DNA of 64,000 bases from Gammaproteobacteria bacterium. GTDB taxonomy: Bacteria > Pseudomonadota > Gammaproteobacteria > Burkholderiales > Rhodocyclaceae. The position numbers were made by a program, and so were the translations under genes. How positions within the stretch are numbered: the first letter of the stretch is position 1; the number at the start of each line of letters is the position of its first letter. The notes beneath the pieces are model-generated. The model was not told the DNA's origin, did no database searches, and worked only from the letters and a program-made list of their open reading frames with translations. The stretch spans positions 1-64,000 of the forward strand of contig JAHJHI010000023.1 in the NCBI GenBank assembly GCA_018824085.1, written 5' to 3'. Below are positions 32,222 to 41,429 of this stretch, one piece after another.

Positions 32222-32893
32222 ATGAATACAACTCCGTCCGCAACGGCCTGTCACCAGGGGGGTGACAGCATCGAAACCATCGTCGTGCTCGGCATCGGCA
32301 ACGTGCTGTGGGCCGACGAGGGCTTCGGCGTGCGCTGCGTCGAGGCGCTGCAGCAACGCTACGAGTTTGCGCCGCACGTGCAGCTGATCGACGGCGGCAC
32401 GCAGGGGCTCTACCTGATCCAGCACGTGCAGGCGGCGTCGAAGCTGCTCATCTTCGATGCCATCGACTACGGCCTTGCGCCGGGCACGCTCAAGCGCGTG
32501 GAGAACGACGACGTGCCGCGCTTCATGGGCGCGAAGAAGATGAGCCTGCACCAGACCGGATTCCAGGAAGTGCTGATGCTGGCGCTGCTGACCGAGCAGT
32601 ATCCGTCGCAGGTGCTGCTGGTGGGCTGCCAGCCGGAAGAACTGGAGGATTACGGCGGCAGCCTGCGTCCGGTCGTGCGCGCGGCGATGGAGCACGCGCT
32701 TGCGCAGGGCGTGGACGCGCTGGCGCGCTGGGGCGCGGCGCCGGTGCAGCGCAGCCGGCCGCTGACCGATTGCGAATCGGTCACCTTCTCCGAACTCGAC
32801 CTCGCGCGCTACGAGTCGCAGCGCCCGCCGGAAGAGCTTGCCTGCCGGGTCGGCGACGAGCGTTTCTTTCCGCCGGCCGGCGACGGTGCCTGA
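32222..32893 (+). CDS. hupD: Hydrogenase maturation endopeptidase for HupL
   Basis: A 223-residue HupD/HoxM-type protease. The nickel-sensing motif is VLGIGNVLWADEGFGVR near residue 22, with further conserved QLIDGGTQGLYLI, FDAIDYGLAPGTL and VGCQPEELEDYGGSLRP. It removes the C-terminal peptide of the large subunit after nickel insertion. It is about 25-30 residues longer at the C terminus than the E. coli HyaD/HybD type. Alternative starts GTG 32210 and ATG 32213 are in frame; I chose ATG 32222 for spacing to CGAGG. Confidence 0.92.
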   Translation: MNTTPSATACHQGGDSIETIVVLGIGNVLWADEGFGVRCVEALQQRYEFAPHVQLIDGGTQGLYLIQHVQAASKLLIFDAIDYGLAPGTLKRVENDDVPRFMGAKKMSLHQTGFQEVLMLALLTEQYPSQVLLVGCQPEELEDYGGSLRPVVRAAMEHALAQGVDALARWGAAPVQRSRPLTDCESVTFSELDLARYESQRPPEELACRVGDERFFPPAGDGA

Positions 32894-32897
32894 CGCC

Positions 32898-33230
32898 ATG
32901 TGCATGGGCATACCGATGCAGGTGAATGCGGTCGAACCGGGCCATGCGCTGTGCGCCGGCCGCGGCGAGCTGCGGCGCGTGCGCACCGCGCTGGTCGGCG
33001 ACGTGTCGCCCGGCGACTGGCTGCTGGTGTTCATCGACAGCGCGCAGGAGGTCATCAGCGCAGCGCGCGCGCGGGAAGTCGACGCCACGCTGGATCTGCT
33101 GCAGCAGGCGCTGCAAGGCACCGCGCAGCCCGATGACGTCGCGTTCGCGCTGCCGTCGTCCATGAGTCACGAACAAATTCTGGCGCTTTCCGGCGCCGCC
33201 GTTTCACCCCGCGAGGAGAACGCACTATGA
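32898..33230 (+). CDS. hupF: HypC-family chaperone specific to the membrane hydrogenase
   Basis: A 110-residue HupF/HoxL protein. It begins MCMGIPMQV, so Cys2 becomes the N-terminal, iron-carrying residue after Met removal. The beta-barrel core continues as GDVSPGDWLLVFIDSAQEVIS. It is longer than HypC by a helical C-terminal tail. It is a second HypC-type protein besides HypC at 39.0 kb, and is thought to deliver the Fe(CN)2CO unit to HupL and protect it under O2. It overlaps hupG by 4 bases. Confidence 0.9.
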   Translation: MCMGIPMQVNAVEPGHALCAGRGELRRVRTALVGDVSPGDWLLVFIDSAQEVISAARAREVDATLDLLQQALQGTAQPDDVAFALPSSMSHEQILALSGAAVSPREENAL

Positions 33231-33742
33231 GCATGGAAAACACGGGCAGCGAAGCGCTCGTCACGTTGCCGGTCGCCGCACCGGCGCCGGCGGTGGTCGC
33301 GGTGTCTCCGCTGATCGAGCGGCTGGTCGCCGCGCACGGCGCGGTCTGGCTCGACGCCGGCAACAGCGCGGACTGGTGCGCCGGCGCCGGTGACCGCGTG
33401 GTGTTCCTGGCTGGCGACGCGCAGCGCTTTCCGGAAGGACTGGACGTTGCCGTCGTGCTGCCCGAGCTGCAGCGCAGCTTTCCCGGCCGCTTCGCGCTGG
33501 GCGTCGCGACGCGCGCGCACGAGGACGCGCTGGCCAAGCGCTACGGCTCCATCCGCTGGCCGGCGCTGCTGTTCCTGCGCGACGGCCAGTACGTCACGGT
33601 GCTGTCCGGCATGCTCGACTGGGACGTCTATGTCGATCAGGTCGGCCGGGCGCTGGAAATGCCCGCGTCGCGCGCACCCACGGTCGGCATCCCGGTGCGG
33701 ATGGCCGGCGCCGCATCCCCTTCCGATTCGTCCTGTCACTGA
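33227..33742 (+). CDS. hupG: HupG/HoxO thioredoxin-like hydrogenase chaperone
   Basis: A 171-residue HyaE/HupG/HoxO-family protein with a thioredoxin-like fold but no CxxC. Typical segments are AWLDAGNSADW-like VWLDAGNSADWCAG, RFALGVATRAHEDALAKRYG, RWPALLFLRDGQYVTVLSGMLDWDVY. It binds the Tat signal of the small subunit to delay export until assembly is complete, and with HupI/HoxR is linked to O2-tolerant assembly. It overlaps hupF (ATGA). Confidence 0.9.
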   Translation: MSMENTGSEALVTLPVAAPAPAVVAVSPLIERLVAAHGAVWLDAGNSADWCAGAGDRVVFLAGDAQRFPEGLDVAVVLPELQRSFPGRFALGVATRAHEDALAKRYGSIRWPALLFLRDGQYVTVLSGMLDWDVYVDQVGRALEMPASRAPTVGIPVRMAGAASPSDSSCH

Positions 33743-33755
33743 GCGGAGAACCCAC

Positions 33756-34622
33756 GTGAAAGAATTTCCCATTCCGGTTTCCGTCATCGGCCCCGGCACC
33801 CAGGTCGAAGATGAATCGCTGCAGTACATCAGCATGCCGCAGGGCATGGAAACCTTCCGCGCACCCATCCTGCCGGAGCCGGAAGAACTGGTCGGGCACG
33901 AGCGCGCCCACCTCGCGCTGCGCGACATCCTCGCGCAGCTCGATGCCACGCGCGCCGACGGACGCAACCGCAGCGTCGACCTTTCCTTCCTGCCTGCGGA
34001 CGACCTCAAGCTCGTCAATCAGGTCATGGGCGAGGGCGAAGTCAGCGCGCTGGTCAGCCGCGAGGGCGACACGACCCGCCGCGTGCAGGTGCAGGAGTCG
34101 GTCTATGCCGGCGTGTGGCGCGTCATCGTCAGCGACGACGGCCGCATCACCGCCGACACGATAGAGCTGGGCGCCGTGCCGGCACTGCTCAAGGTGTCGG
34201 CCGACGAAGACGTATGGTCCGAGGTGCCGCGCTGGCAGGGCGCGCTGCCGCCGAACGTGCAGAACGCGCCGGCGCTGCTGGCCGAGCTGGAGGACCAGTG
34301 GCGGACCTGGCGCCCCGGTCAGGAAACCCATGTGGTGAACCTGACGCTGCTGCCGATGTCGGTCGAGGACATCGGTTTCATGGACCACCACCTCGGCACC
34401 GGCCGCGTGCTCATCCTGTCGCGCGGCTACGGCAACTGCCGCATCACCAACACCTGCATGCCCAACACCTGGCGCGTCGTGTACTACAACTCGCAAGACG
34501 TCGTCATCCTGAACACGGTGGAAGTGACCGCGCTGCCGGAAGTTGCCAAGGCGGCGCAGGAAGACCTCGACGACTCCTTCGAGCGCCTGCGCGAAGTGCT
34601 GGCCTGGGTGGAGGGCGCATGA
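33756..34622 (+). CDS. hupH: HupH/HoxQ hydrogenase assembly protein
   Basis: A 288-residue HupH/HoxQ protein. It opens MKEFPIPVSVIGPGTQ from a GTG start at 33756 and has LSFLPADDLKLVNQVMGEGEVSA and the strongly conserved end GRVLILSRGYGNCRITNT plus WRVVYYNSQDVVILNTVEVT. It works with HupG in small-subunit maturation and export control. The stop overlaps hupI (ATGA). Confidence 0.92.
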   Translation: MKEFPIPVSVIGPGTQVEDESLQYISMPQGMETFRAPILPEPEELVGHERAHLALRDILAQLDATRADGRNRSVDLSFLPADDLKLVNQVMGEGEVSALVSREGDTTRRVQVQESVYAGVWRVIVSDDGRITADTIELGAVPALLKVSADEDVWSEVPRWQGALPPNVQNAPALLAELEDQWRTWRPGQETHVVNLTLLPMSVEDIGFMDHHLGTGRVLILSRGYGNCRITNTCMPNTWRVVYYNSQDVVILNTVEVTALPEVAKAAQEDLDDSFERLREVLAWVEGA

Positions 34623-34837
34623 ACGCCCCGCGCTTCGAGGGCAGCTATCTCGGCGACAGCTCGAAGCTGCCGGCCGACGCCAGGCTCGAATGCAAGATCT
34701 GCTGGTGGGTGTACGACCCCGCGCTGGGTGACCCGGTGTGGCAGGTGCCGGCCGGCACCGCCTTCACCGCGCTGCCGTCGCACTGGCGCTGCCCGCAGTG
34801 CGACGGCGACGCCGACCAGTTCATGGTGATCGACTGA
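34619..34837 (+). CDS. hupI: Rubredoxin for hydrogenase assembly
   Basis: A 72-residue rubredoxin (HupI/HoxR). Iron ligands form two knuckles, CKICWW and CPQCDG; the expected CxxC-n-CxxC spacing is kept. Unlike a usual rubredoxin, the N-terminal 20 residues extend before the first ligand. This gene is found with O2-tolerant hydrogenases and supports assembly of the small-subunit clusters in air. It overlaps hupH upstream. Confidence 0.93.
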   Translation: MNAPRFEGSYLGDSSKLPADARLECKICWWVYDPALGDPVWQVPAGTAFTALPSHWRCPQCDGDADQFMVID

Positions 34838-34839
34838 GC

Positions 34840-35325
34840 ATGGACACCAGCGAACTCGCCGACCGCGTGCATGCGCTGGAAGCGCTGTTCCGCGACATTG
34901 CCGGACAGCGCATGGCCGATGTGCCGGTGCTCAATCGCGCGCTGCGCGTGGAGGCGGTCGGCTTCGAGCCGCACGCGCTCGAACCGGGGCTGGACGCCGG
35001 CGCGACCGGCATCCTCATCACGCCCTGGTTCATGAACCTGCTGCGCCTGCCGCTGCGGCGCGAGGACGACAGCACGCGCAGCGGCGCGTCGCGCTCGCTG
35101 CCGGTCGGGCGCGAGCGGTTCGACTTCATCGGCGCGTTCGAGCCGGCGATCGGAACGTTCGAAGCCTGTTCGCTGTTTTCACCGATGTTCGATTTCCGCG
35201 ATCACGATGCCGCGCGTGCCATCGCCGACGCGGTGCTGGCACGCCTGCGCGCCGCGCCCGACGGCAATGAGCCGGCGCGCCCGGCGCGGCGCGGCTTCCT
35301 GTTCGGACGGGGCGGCGCGCGATGA
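34840..35325 (+). CDS. hupJ: HupJ/HoxT (HybE-family) assembly chaperone
   Basis: A 161-residue HybE-family protein. Conserved parts are NRALRVEAVGFEP, GILITPWFMNLLRLPL and CSLFSPMFDFRDHDAARA. It is a Tat-proofreading chaperone for the hydrogenase. The C-terminal PARRGFLFGRGG resembles the tail of HupJ proteins. It starts 2 bases after hupI and overlaps hupK (ATGA). Confidence 0.9.
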   Translation: MDTSELADRVHALEALFRDIAGQRMADVPVLNRALRVEAVGFEPHALEPGLDAGATGILITPWFMNLLRLPLRREDDSTRSGASRSLPVGRERFDFIGAFEPAIGTFEACSLFSPMFDFRDHDAARAIADAVLARLRAAPDGNEPARPARRGFLFGRGGAR

Positions 35326-36431
35326 CGCCCATCGACCAGCTCACCGGCGTGCTGCAGGTGCGCCCGGGCCGGCAGCGCCCTGCGGCCCTGAGCGGCATGC
35401 GCCCGGACTGGGCGGCGACGCTTGCGCGCGGGCGCGCCGCATCGGCGCTGCCGGACACGCTGGCGGCCCTCTTCAGCCTGTGTGGTCAGGCGCACCGGCT
35501 GTGCGCCGGCGCGGCCGTCGGCGCGGCACTCGGGCGCGAGTACGCCAGCGCCGCGGCGGCACGTCCGCTGCGTGCCGAAACCGTGCGCGAACACCTGCGC
35601 CGCGTGCTGCTCGACTGGCCCGGGCAGCTCGCGCCGGCTGCGTCGCACGACGCGCAGCAGGCGCTCGCGGGCTGCCCCGCATTCCGCGCCGGCACCGATG
35701 ATGCAACGCTGGCGCGCTGGGCGGAACGGCATCTCGTCGGACAGCCGCTCGCGCAATGGCTGGATGAACGCGAGCGCGACGCCGGCGCCGCCTGGGCTCG
35801 CTGGTGCGCCGGCGACGGCTGGCTGCCGCGGCTGATGCGCGACGTTTGCCGGCATGCCGGCACGCCGGTCACGGCCGGCGTGGCGCTGCGCATCCATGCC
35901 GATGAAGACGGCGTGCGCCGCCTCGCCGACGCGCTGCGCGACGACGCCACATTCACGCGGCGCCCGCGCGTCCTGGGCGCCTGTGCCGAAACCGGCAGCT
36001 GGACGCGGCTGAACGACAGCGGCCCGATGCCGCGCAGCGCATCGGAGCGCCTCGCCGCGCGCGTGGCCGAGCTGGTGCGTCTGCTGCTGCCCGATGCGCC
36101 GGCGCGCGCCGGTACGCAGTGGCTGCGCAGCGGCGCGCTGCCGCTCGCACCGGGCGAGGGCATCGCCTGGGTGGAAATGGCGCGCGGGCTGCTCGTGCAT
36201 CACGTCGTGCTGGACGGCGGACAGGGCGACGCGCGGGTGGAGCATTGCCGCGTGCTGGCGCCGACGGAATGGAACTTCCATCCCGACGGCGCCGTGGCGC
36301 AGGCGCTCGAAGCGCTGCCGGACGACGGCTCGCCGGACACGCTGCGACGGGTCAGCGCGCTGATGGCGGCGTACGATCCCTGTGTCCGCTATGAATTGCC
36401 GGATCGGCACGAGGAATCCACGCATGCATGA
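35322..36431 (+). CDS. hupK: HupK/HoxV large-subunit-like scaffold protein
   Basis: A 369-residue distant relative of hydrogenase large subunits. It keeps remnants of the two metal-binding regions: FSLCGQAHRLCAG near residue 50 and AYDPCVRYEL near the C terminus, in place of RxCxxC and DPCxxCxxH. In the HoxV model it is a scaffold on which the Fe(CN)2CO unit is assembled before transfer. PTEWNFHPDGAVAQAL is another preserved large-subunit segment. It overlaps hypA by 8 bases. Confidence 0.9.
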   Translation: MTPIDQLTGVLQVRPGRQRPAALSGMRPDWAATLARGRAASALPDTLAALFSLCGQAHRLCAGAAVGAALGREYASAAAARPLRAETVREHLRRVLLDWPGQLAPAASHDAQQALAGCPAFRAGTDDATLARWAERHLVGQPLAQWLDERERDAGAAWARWCAGDGWLPRLMRDVCRHAGTPVTAGVALRIHADEDGVRRLADALRDDATFTRRPRVLGACAETGSWTRLNDSGPMPRSASERLAARVAELVRLLLPDAPARAGTQWLRSGALPLAPGEGIAWVEMARGLLVHHVVLDGGQGDARVEHCRVLAPTEWNFHPDGAVAQALEALPDDGSPDTLRRVSALMAAYDPCVRYELPDRHEESTHA

Positions 36432-36771
36432 AGCCAGTCTCGCCGGAGGCATCCTGCAGCTGATCGAACAGACGGCGCGGCGCGAGCACTTCGCGCGCGT
36501 CACGCACCTGCGCCTGGAAGCCGGGCAGCTGGCCGGCGTCGAATCGCGCGCCCTGCGCTTCGCGCTCGACGCGCTCGCGCCCGGCACGCTGCTCGACGGC
36601 GCGGTGATAGACATCGACGAGCCGCCGGGCGAGGCCTGGTGCATGGACTGCAGCCATACGGTCACCATCGCCCAGCGCGGCGACGCCTGCGAGTGCTGCG
36701 GCGGCTACCGGCTGCAACCGACCGGCGGCACCGAACTGAAGGTGATCGACATGCAGGTCGAGGACCTGTGA
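36424..36771 (+). CDS. hypA: Hydrogenase nickel-insertion protein HypA
   Basis: A 115-residue HypA. The N terminus MHEASLAGG provides the Ni-binding amide/His2 site. The zinc site has CMDC and CECCG with the usual spacing. It delivers nickel, with HypB, to large-subunit precursors. The ATG lies within the end of hupK, with an 8-base overlap. Confidence 0.96.
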   Translation: MHEASLAGGILQLIEQTARREHFARVTHLRLEAGQLAGVESRALRFALDALAPGTLLDGAVIDIDEPPGEAWCMDCSHTVTIAQRGDACECCGGYRLQPTGGTELKVIDMQVEDL

Positions 36772-36843
36772 ACAGACGGTTGCTGACGCTGTGAACACAG
36801 CCTGCCGGCGATGGACCGGACGGGCGCAACGGAGGAGAACACC

Positions 36844-37809
36844 ATGTGCGTAGTGTGCGGATGTGCCGACAGCGGCGACAAGGGCGCGACGATGGAGGGC
36901 GGTCACGCCCATCCTCATCACCACCATGGCCACGCCTACATGCCGGCGAACCGCCGCGTGAGCCGGCGCGCGCAGGCCGGACCGGACGCCGATGCACCGG
37001 CGCCGGCGAAGGTCGACGCGCTCAGTGGCGACCTGCACTTCGGTGCCGGCGCGGCGCGCGTGTCGGTGCCGGGCATGAGCCAGTCGCGGGCGATCCGGCT
37101 GGAAGCCGACATCCTTGGCGAGAACGGCCGCATCGCCGCGCGCAACCGCGCCCGCTTCGCGGCGCACGGCGTCACCGCGCTGAACTTCGTGTCCAGCCCC
37201 GGTTCCGGCAAGACCACCTTGCTGTGCGCGACGATAGAGGCGCTGCGCGCGCGCGCGCCGCAGTGGCCGGTGGCGGTGATCGAGGGCGACCAGCAGACCA
37301 CGTTCGACGCCGACCGCATCCGCGCGACCGGCGCGCCCGCGCTGCAGGTGAATACCGGCAAGGGCTGCCATCTGGACGCGCCGATGGTGGCCGAGGCGTT
37401 CGACCGCCTGCATGACGGGAAGATGGGCGCGCGCAGCCTGCTGTTCATCGAAAACGTCGGCAATCTGGTGTGCCCGGCCATGTGGGATCTGGGCGAAGCC
37501 GCCAAGGTGGCCATCCTGTCGGTGACCGAAGGCGAGGACAAGCCGCTGAAGTATCCGGACATGTTCGCCGCCGCGTCGGTGATGCTGCTGAACAAGATCG
37601 ACCTGCTGCCGCACCTGCGCTTCGACGTGCAGCGCTGCATCGATTTCGCGCGGCGCGTGAATCCGCGGATCGAGGTGCTGCAGCTGTCCGCCGTGACCGG
37701 CGAGGGCATGGACGCCTGGCTGGACTGGCTTGCGCGCACGGCGGCGCCGGCCAGCATCGCCGGCCTGGAAGCCGCGCTGGAAGACATCGTGAGGAGTACC
37801 GCCACATGA
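36844..37809 (+). CDS. hypB: Hydrogenase nickel-incorporation GTPase HypB
   Basis: A 321-residue HypB. It begins MCVVCGC, the high-affinity nickel site, followed by a short His-rich stretch ([14 protein letters not shown]) that may store Ni. The GTPase core has the P-loop [36 protein letters not shown] with the metal site, [11 protein letters not shown] and [12 protein letters not shown] 36844 was chosen since it starts exactly at MCVVCGC with GGAG 6-9 bases upstream. It overlaps hypF (ATGA). Confidence 0.96.
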   Translation: MCVVCGCADSGDKGATMEGGHAHPHHHHGHAYMPANRRVSRRAQAGPDADAPAPAKVDALSGDLHFGAGAARVSVPGMSQSRAIRLEADILGENGRIAARNRARFAAHGVTALNFVSSPGSGKTTLLCATIEALRARAPQWPVAVIEGDQQTTFDADRIRATGAPALQVNTGKGCHLDAPMVAEAFDRLHDGKMGARSLLFIENVGNLVCPAMWDLGEAAKVAILSVTEGEDKPLKYPDMFAAASVMLLNKIDLLPHLRFDVQRCIDFARRVNPRIEVLQLSAVTGEGMDAWLDWLARTAAPASIAGLEAALEDIVRSTAT

Positions 37810-38975
37810 CATCGACAATGCCGACGGTGCTGGCCTGTGGCGCCTGGCTCAAGAACAGCGCCTGCCTGCTCGACGACGGCCGGCCGATGTGGTCGCCCGT
37901 GCACGGCGACCTGGGCGATCCGCAGGCCTGCGTGGCGCTCGAAGCCTCGCTGCGCGCGCTGCTGGCCGACGCGCCGGCGGGCGTCAGCGCCATTGCGCAC
38001 GACCTGCACCCGGACTTCTTCAGCACGCAGCTCGCGGTGTCGCTGGCCGACGGGCTTGGCGTGCCGGCCATCGGCGTGCAGCACCACCATGCGCACATCG
38101 CCGCGGTGATGGCCGAACACGGCGTCACCGAGCCGGTGGTCGGACTCGCGCTCGACGGTGTCGGGCTGGGCACCGACGGTGCCGCCTGGGGCGGTGAACT
38201 GCTGTGGGTCGCGCCCGGCGACTGGCGCCGGCTCGGCCACCTGTCGCCGCTGCATCTGCCCGGCGGCGACGTGGCCGCGCGCGAACCCTGGCGCATGGCG
38301 GCGGCGGCGCTGCACGCGCTCGGGCGCGCTGACGACATCGTCGCGCGCTTCGGTGCCGTCGTCGGCGGAGTGCCGGCGCGCACCGTTGCCCGCATGCTGG
38401 CCGGCGGCCTGAACAGTCCGCCGACCACCAGCACCGGCCGCTGGTTCGACGCGGCCGCCGGCGCGCTCGGCCTGAGCGTGTGCCAGGCGCATGAGGCGGA
38501 AGCCGCCATCGCGCTGGAAGCCGCAGCGAAGCAGTGGTTTCTCGCGCACGGCGAGCCGACGCTGGGCACCGTGGTCGAGTCACCGGCGCGTGACTGCCTG
38601 GACCTGCGCCCCCTGCTCGCCCGGCTGCTCGACTGGCCGGACGCTGCCGCACGCGCCGGCGAGGCGGCGGCCTGGTTCCACGTCACGCTGGCCGACCTGC
38701 TGGCACAGTGGGCGACCGACGCCGCACGCGACCTGCAGGTCGACACCGTCTGTCTTGGCGGCGGCTGCTTCATGAACGCGTTGCTCACGCGCCGCGTCAC
38801 CCTGCGCCTGCAAAGCCGCGGACTGCGCGTGCTGCGCCCGCACGCAAGCTCCTGCGGCGACGCCGGCCTGGCGCTCGGTCAGGCCTGGGTTGCCGCGCAC
38901 CACATCCATCTATCGCGCGGCGCGGACGGTCCGTCCACCGCGCGCCACGTTACGGAAAGCCTCTCATGTGCCTAG
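37806..38975 (+). CDS. hypF: HypF, truncated to the Kae1-like carbamoyltransferase domain
   Basis: A 389-residue protein that corresponds to only the C-terminal half of HypF (about 750 residues normally). [35 protein letters not shown] (metal site), [19 protein letters not shown] and [15 protein letters not shown] are Kae1-like segments. The acylphosphatase, zinc-finger and YrdC-like domains, which make carbamoyl adenylate, are absent. The start overlaps hypB, so nothing has been cut off by a nearby frameshift. A similar short HypF1 is known in Cupriavidus necator. It would make the thiocarboxamide on HypE for cyanide ligands; the missing activities may come from another gene copy. Confidence 0.9.
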   Translation: MTSTMPTVLACGAWLKNSACLLDDGRPMWSPVHGDLGDPQACVALEASLRALLADAPAGVSAIAHDLHPDFFSTQLAVSLADGLGVPAIGVQHHHAHIAAVMAEHGVTEPVVGLALDGVGLGTDGAAWGGELLWVAPGDWRRLGHLSPLHLPGGDVAAREPWRMAAAALHALGRADDIVARFGAVVGGVPARTVARMLAGGLNSPPTTSTGRWFDAAAGALGLSVCQAHEAEAAIALEAAAKQWFLAHGEPTLGTVVESPARDCLDLRPLLARLLDWPDAAARAGEAAAWFHVTLADLLAQWATDAARDLQVDTVCLGGGCFMNALLTRRVTLRLQSRGLRVLRPHASSCGDAGLALGQAWVAAHHIHLSRGADGPSTARHVTESLSCA

Positions 38976-39208
38976 CCATTCCCGCCCGGCTGGTTGAACT
39001 GCGCGACGCCTGTCAGGCCGTCGTCAATCTCGGCGGCATCCGCAAGCAGGTGTCGATCGAACTGGTGCCCGACGCGTGCGTCGGCGACTACGTCATCGTC
39101 CACGTCGGCCACGCCATCGGCATGATCGATCCGGAAGAGGCCGAACGCACGCTCGCGCTGTTCGGCGAAATGAGTGCGGCAGCCGCCGCAGCGGGAGCGG
39201 CGCAATGA
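38966..39208 (+). CDS. hypC: HypC, Fe(CN)2CO assembly chaperone
   Basis: An 80-residue HypC. It starts [12 protein letters not shown], giving the essential N-terminal Cys, and has the beta-barrel segments GDYVIVHVGHAIGMIDPEEAERTL. With HypD it carries the iron centre during ligand attachment and passes it to the large subunits. It overlaps hypF by 10 bases and hypD by 4. Confidence 0.95.
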   Translation: MCLAIPARLVELRDACQAVVNLGGIRKQVSIELVPDACVGDYVIVHVGHAIGMIDPEEAERTLALFGEMSAAAAAAGAAQ

Positions 39209-40347
39209 AGTACATCGACGAATTCAGGGACGGCGACGTCGCGCGCCGCATCGCCGAGCGCCTGCGCGCGGAAGCGGACCCGGCGCGCAACTACAGCTTC
39301 ATGGAGTTCTGCGGCGGCCACACGCACGCCATTTCGCGCTACGGCGTGAGCGAGCTGCTGCCGCCCAATGTGCGCATGATCCACGGCCCCGGCTGTCCGG
39401 TCTGCGTGCTGCCTATCGGCCGCGTCGACATGGCGATCAAGCTGGCGCTCGAACACGGCGTCATCGTCTGCACCTACGGCGACACGATGCGCGTGCCGGC
39501 TTCGGACAGCCTGTCGCTGGTGCGCGCCAAGGCGCGCGGCGGCGACATCCGCATGGTGTATTCGGCGGCCGACGCGCTGACCGTCGCGCGCGACAACCCG
39601 GAGCGCGAGGTGGTGTTCTTCGCCATCGGCTTCGAGACGACGACGCCGCCTACCGCGCTCGCCATCCTGCACGCGCAGCGCGAAGGCCTGAAGAACTTCA
39701 GCGTGCTGTGCTGCCACGTGCTCACACCGTCGGCCATCACCCACATCCTGGAGTCGCCGGAGGTGCGCGAGTACGGCACCGTGCCGATCGACGGCTTCGT
39801 CGGCCCGGCGCACGTGAGCATCGTCATCGGCTCGGCGCCGTACGAGCACTTCGCCGAGGAGTACCGCAAGCCGGTCGTCATCGCCGGCTTCGAACCGCTC
39901 GACGTGATGCAGGCCATCCTGATGCTGGTGCGCCAGGTCAACGAAGGCCGCACCGAGGTGGAGAACGAATTCACCCGCGCCGTCGACCGCGACGGCAATC
40001 TCGGCGCGCAGGCCAGGGTGTCAGAGGTGTTCGAGCTGCGCCCCACCTTCGAGTGGCGCGGTCTGGGCGAGGTGCCGTACAGCGCACTGAAGATACGCCC
40101 GGCGTTCGCCGAATTCGACGCCGAGCGCCGCTTCGACGTCGGCTATCGTCCGGTCGCCGACAACAAGGCCTGCGAATGCGGCGCCATCCTGCGCGGCGTG
40201 AAGAAGCCGACCGACTGCAAGATATTCGGCACCGTGTGCACGCCGGAAAATCCGGTCGGCTCCTGCATGGTGTCGAGCGAGGGGGCCTGCGCGGCGCACT
40301 ACGCGTATGGCCGATTCAAGGACATTCCGGTGAAGGTGACGGCATGA
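39205..40347 (+). CDS. hypD: HypD, iron-sulfur scaffold for Fe(CN)2CO
   Basis: A 380-residue HypD. Conserved sites are FMEFCGGHTHAISRYG (iron-binding Cys), GPGCPVCVLP, IVCTYGDTMRVP, GFETTTPPTA, GFVGPAHVS, and the C-terminal [4Fe-4S] ligands in CECGAILRG, DCKIFGTVCTPENPVGSCMVS and EGACAAHYAYG. It reduces and holds the iron while CN and CO ligands are attached. Full length. Confidence 0.96.
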   Translation: MKYIDEFRDGDVARRIAERLRAEADPARNYSFMEFCGGHTHAISRYGVSELLPPNVRMIHGPGCPVCVLPIGRVDMAIKLALEHGVIVCTYGDTMRVPASDSLSLVRAKARGGDIRMVYSAADALTVARDNPEREVVFFAIGFETTTPPTALAILHAQREGLKNFSVLCCHVLTPSAITHILESPEVREYGTVPIDGFVGPAHVSIVIGSAPYEHFAEEYRKPVVIAGFEPLDVMQAILMLVRQVNEGRTEVENEFTRAVDRDGNLGAQARVSEVFELRPTFEWRGLGEVPYSALKIRPAFAEFDAERRFDVGYRPVADNKACECGAILRGVKKPTDCKIFGTVCTPENPVGSCMVSSEGACAAHYAYGRFKDIPVKVTA

Positions 40348-41420
40348 ACGCGAGAGACGACAGCAGGGGCAGCACCGTGCGCAAGGGCTATGTGCGTCCG
40401 CTCGACATCCGGCACGGCCGCATCGACATGGGACACGGCGCGGGCGGGCGCGCCGCCGCGCAGCTGATCGAGGAAATCTTCCTCGCGGCGTTCGACAACC
40501 CCTGGCTGCGCCAGGGCAACGACGGCGCGAGCTTCGCCATCCCGGCCGGCCACCGCATGGTGATGGCGACCGACGCGCACGTGATCTCGCCGCTGTTCTT
40601 TCCGGGCGGCGACATCGGTTGCCTGAGCGTGCACGGCACGGTGAATGACGTCGCGATGATGGGCGCGCGGCCGCTCTACCTCGCCGCCAGCTTCATTCTG
40701 GAAGAGGGCTTTCCGCTGGCCGAGCTGCAGCGCATCGTGCAGTCGATGGCGGCGGCGGCGCGCGAGGCGGGCGTGCCGGTCGTCACCGGCGACACCAAGG
40801 TGGTCGAACAGGGCAAGGGCGACGGCGTGTTCATCAGTACCACCGGTGTCGGCGTGGTGCCGCACGGCGTCGACGTGTCAGGCGCCAACGCCCGCGCCGG
40901 CGACGTCGTGCTGCTGTCCGGCACCATGGGCGACCACGGCGTGGCGGTGCTGTCGCAGCGCGAGTCGCTGGAGTTCGAAACGACGATCACGTCCGACACG
41001 GCGGCGCTGCACACGCTGGTCGCCGCGATGCTGGACGCGTCGTCCGCCATCCGCGTGCTGCGCGACCCGACGCGCGGCGGCCTTGCCACCACGCTGAACG
41101 AGATCGCGCGCCAGTCCGGCGTCGGCATGCTGCTCGACGAGGCGGCGATTCCGGTGCTGCCCGAGGTGGACGCCGCGTGCGAGCTGCTCGGGCTGGACCC
41201 GCTGTACGTCGCCAACGAAGGCAAGCTCGTCGCCGTGGTGCCGCCGGACGCGGCCGACGCGGTGCTGGCCGCGATGCGCGCGCATCCGCACGGCGCCAAT
41301 GCCGCGCGCATCGGCATCGTGAGCGAGGATCCGCATCACTTCGTGCAGATGAACACCCGCTTCGGCGGGCGCCGCGTCGTCGACTGGCTGAGCGGGGAGC
41401 AGCTGCCGCGCATTTGCTGA
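40344..41420 (+). CDS. hypE: HypE, cyanide-ligand-forming protein
   Basis: A 358-residue PurM-like ATPase. MGHGAGGRAAAQLI, DAHVISPLFFPGGDIGCLSVHGTVNDVAMMGARP and VRVLRDPTRGGLATTLNEIA (broken here by family gaps) are typical. The C terminus ends PRIC, so the final Cys receives carbamoyl from HypF and is dehydrated to thiocyanate. The N terminus carries about 25 extra residues before the conserved region, common in betaproteobacteria. It overlaps hypD. Confidence 0.96.
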   Translation: MNARDDSRGSTVRKGYVRPLDIRHGRIDMGHGAGGRAAAQLIEEIFLAAFDNPWLRQGNDGASFAIPAGHRMVMATDAHVISPLFFPGGDIGCLSVHGTVNDVAMMGARPLYLAASFILEEGFPLAELQRIVQSMAAAAREAGVPVVTGDTKVVEQGKGDGVFISTTGVGVVPHGVDVSGANARAGDVVLLSGTMGDHGVAVLSQRESLEFETTITSDTAALHTLVAAMLDASSAIRVLRDPTRGGLATTLNEIARQSGVGMLLDEAAIPVLPEVDAACELLGLDPLYVANEGKLVAVVPPDAADAVLAAMRAHPHGANAARIGIVSEDPHHFVQMNTRFGGRRVVDWLSGEQLPRIC

Positions 41421-41429
41421 AAGGGTGCC

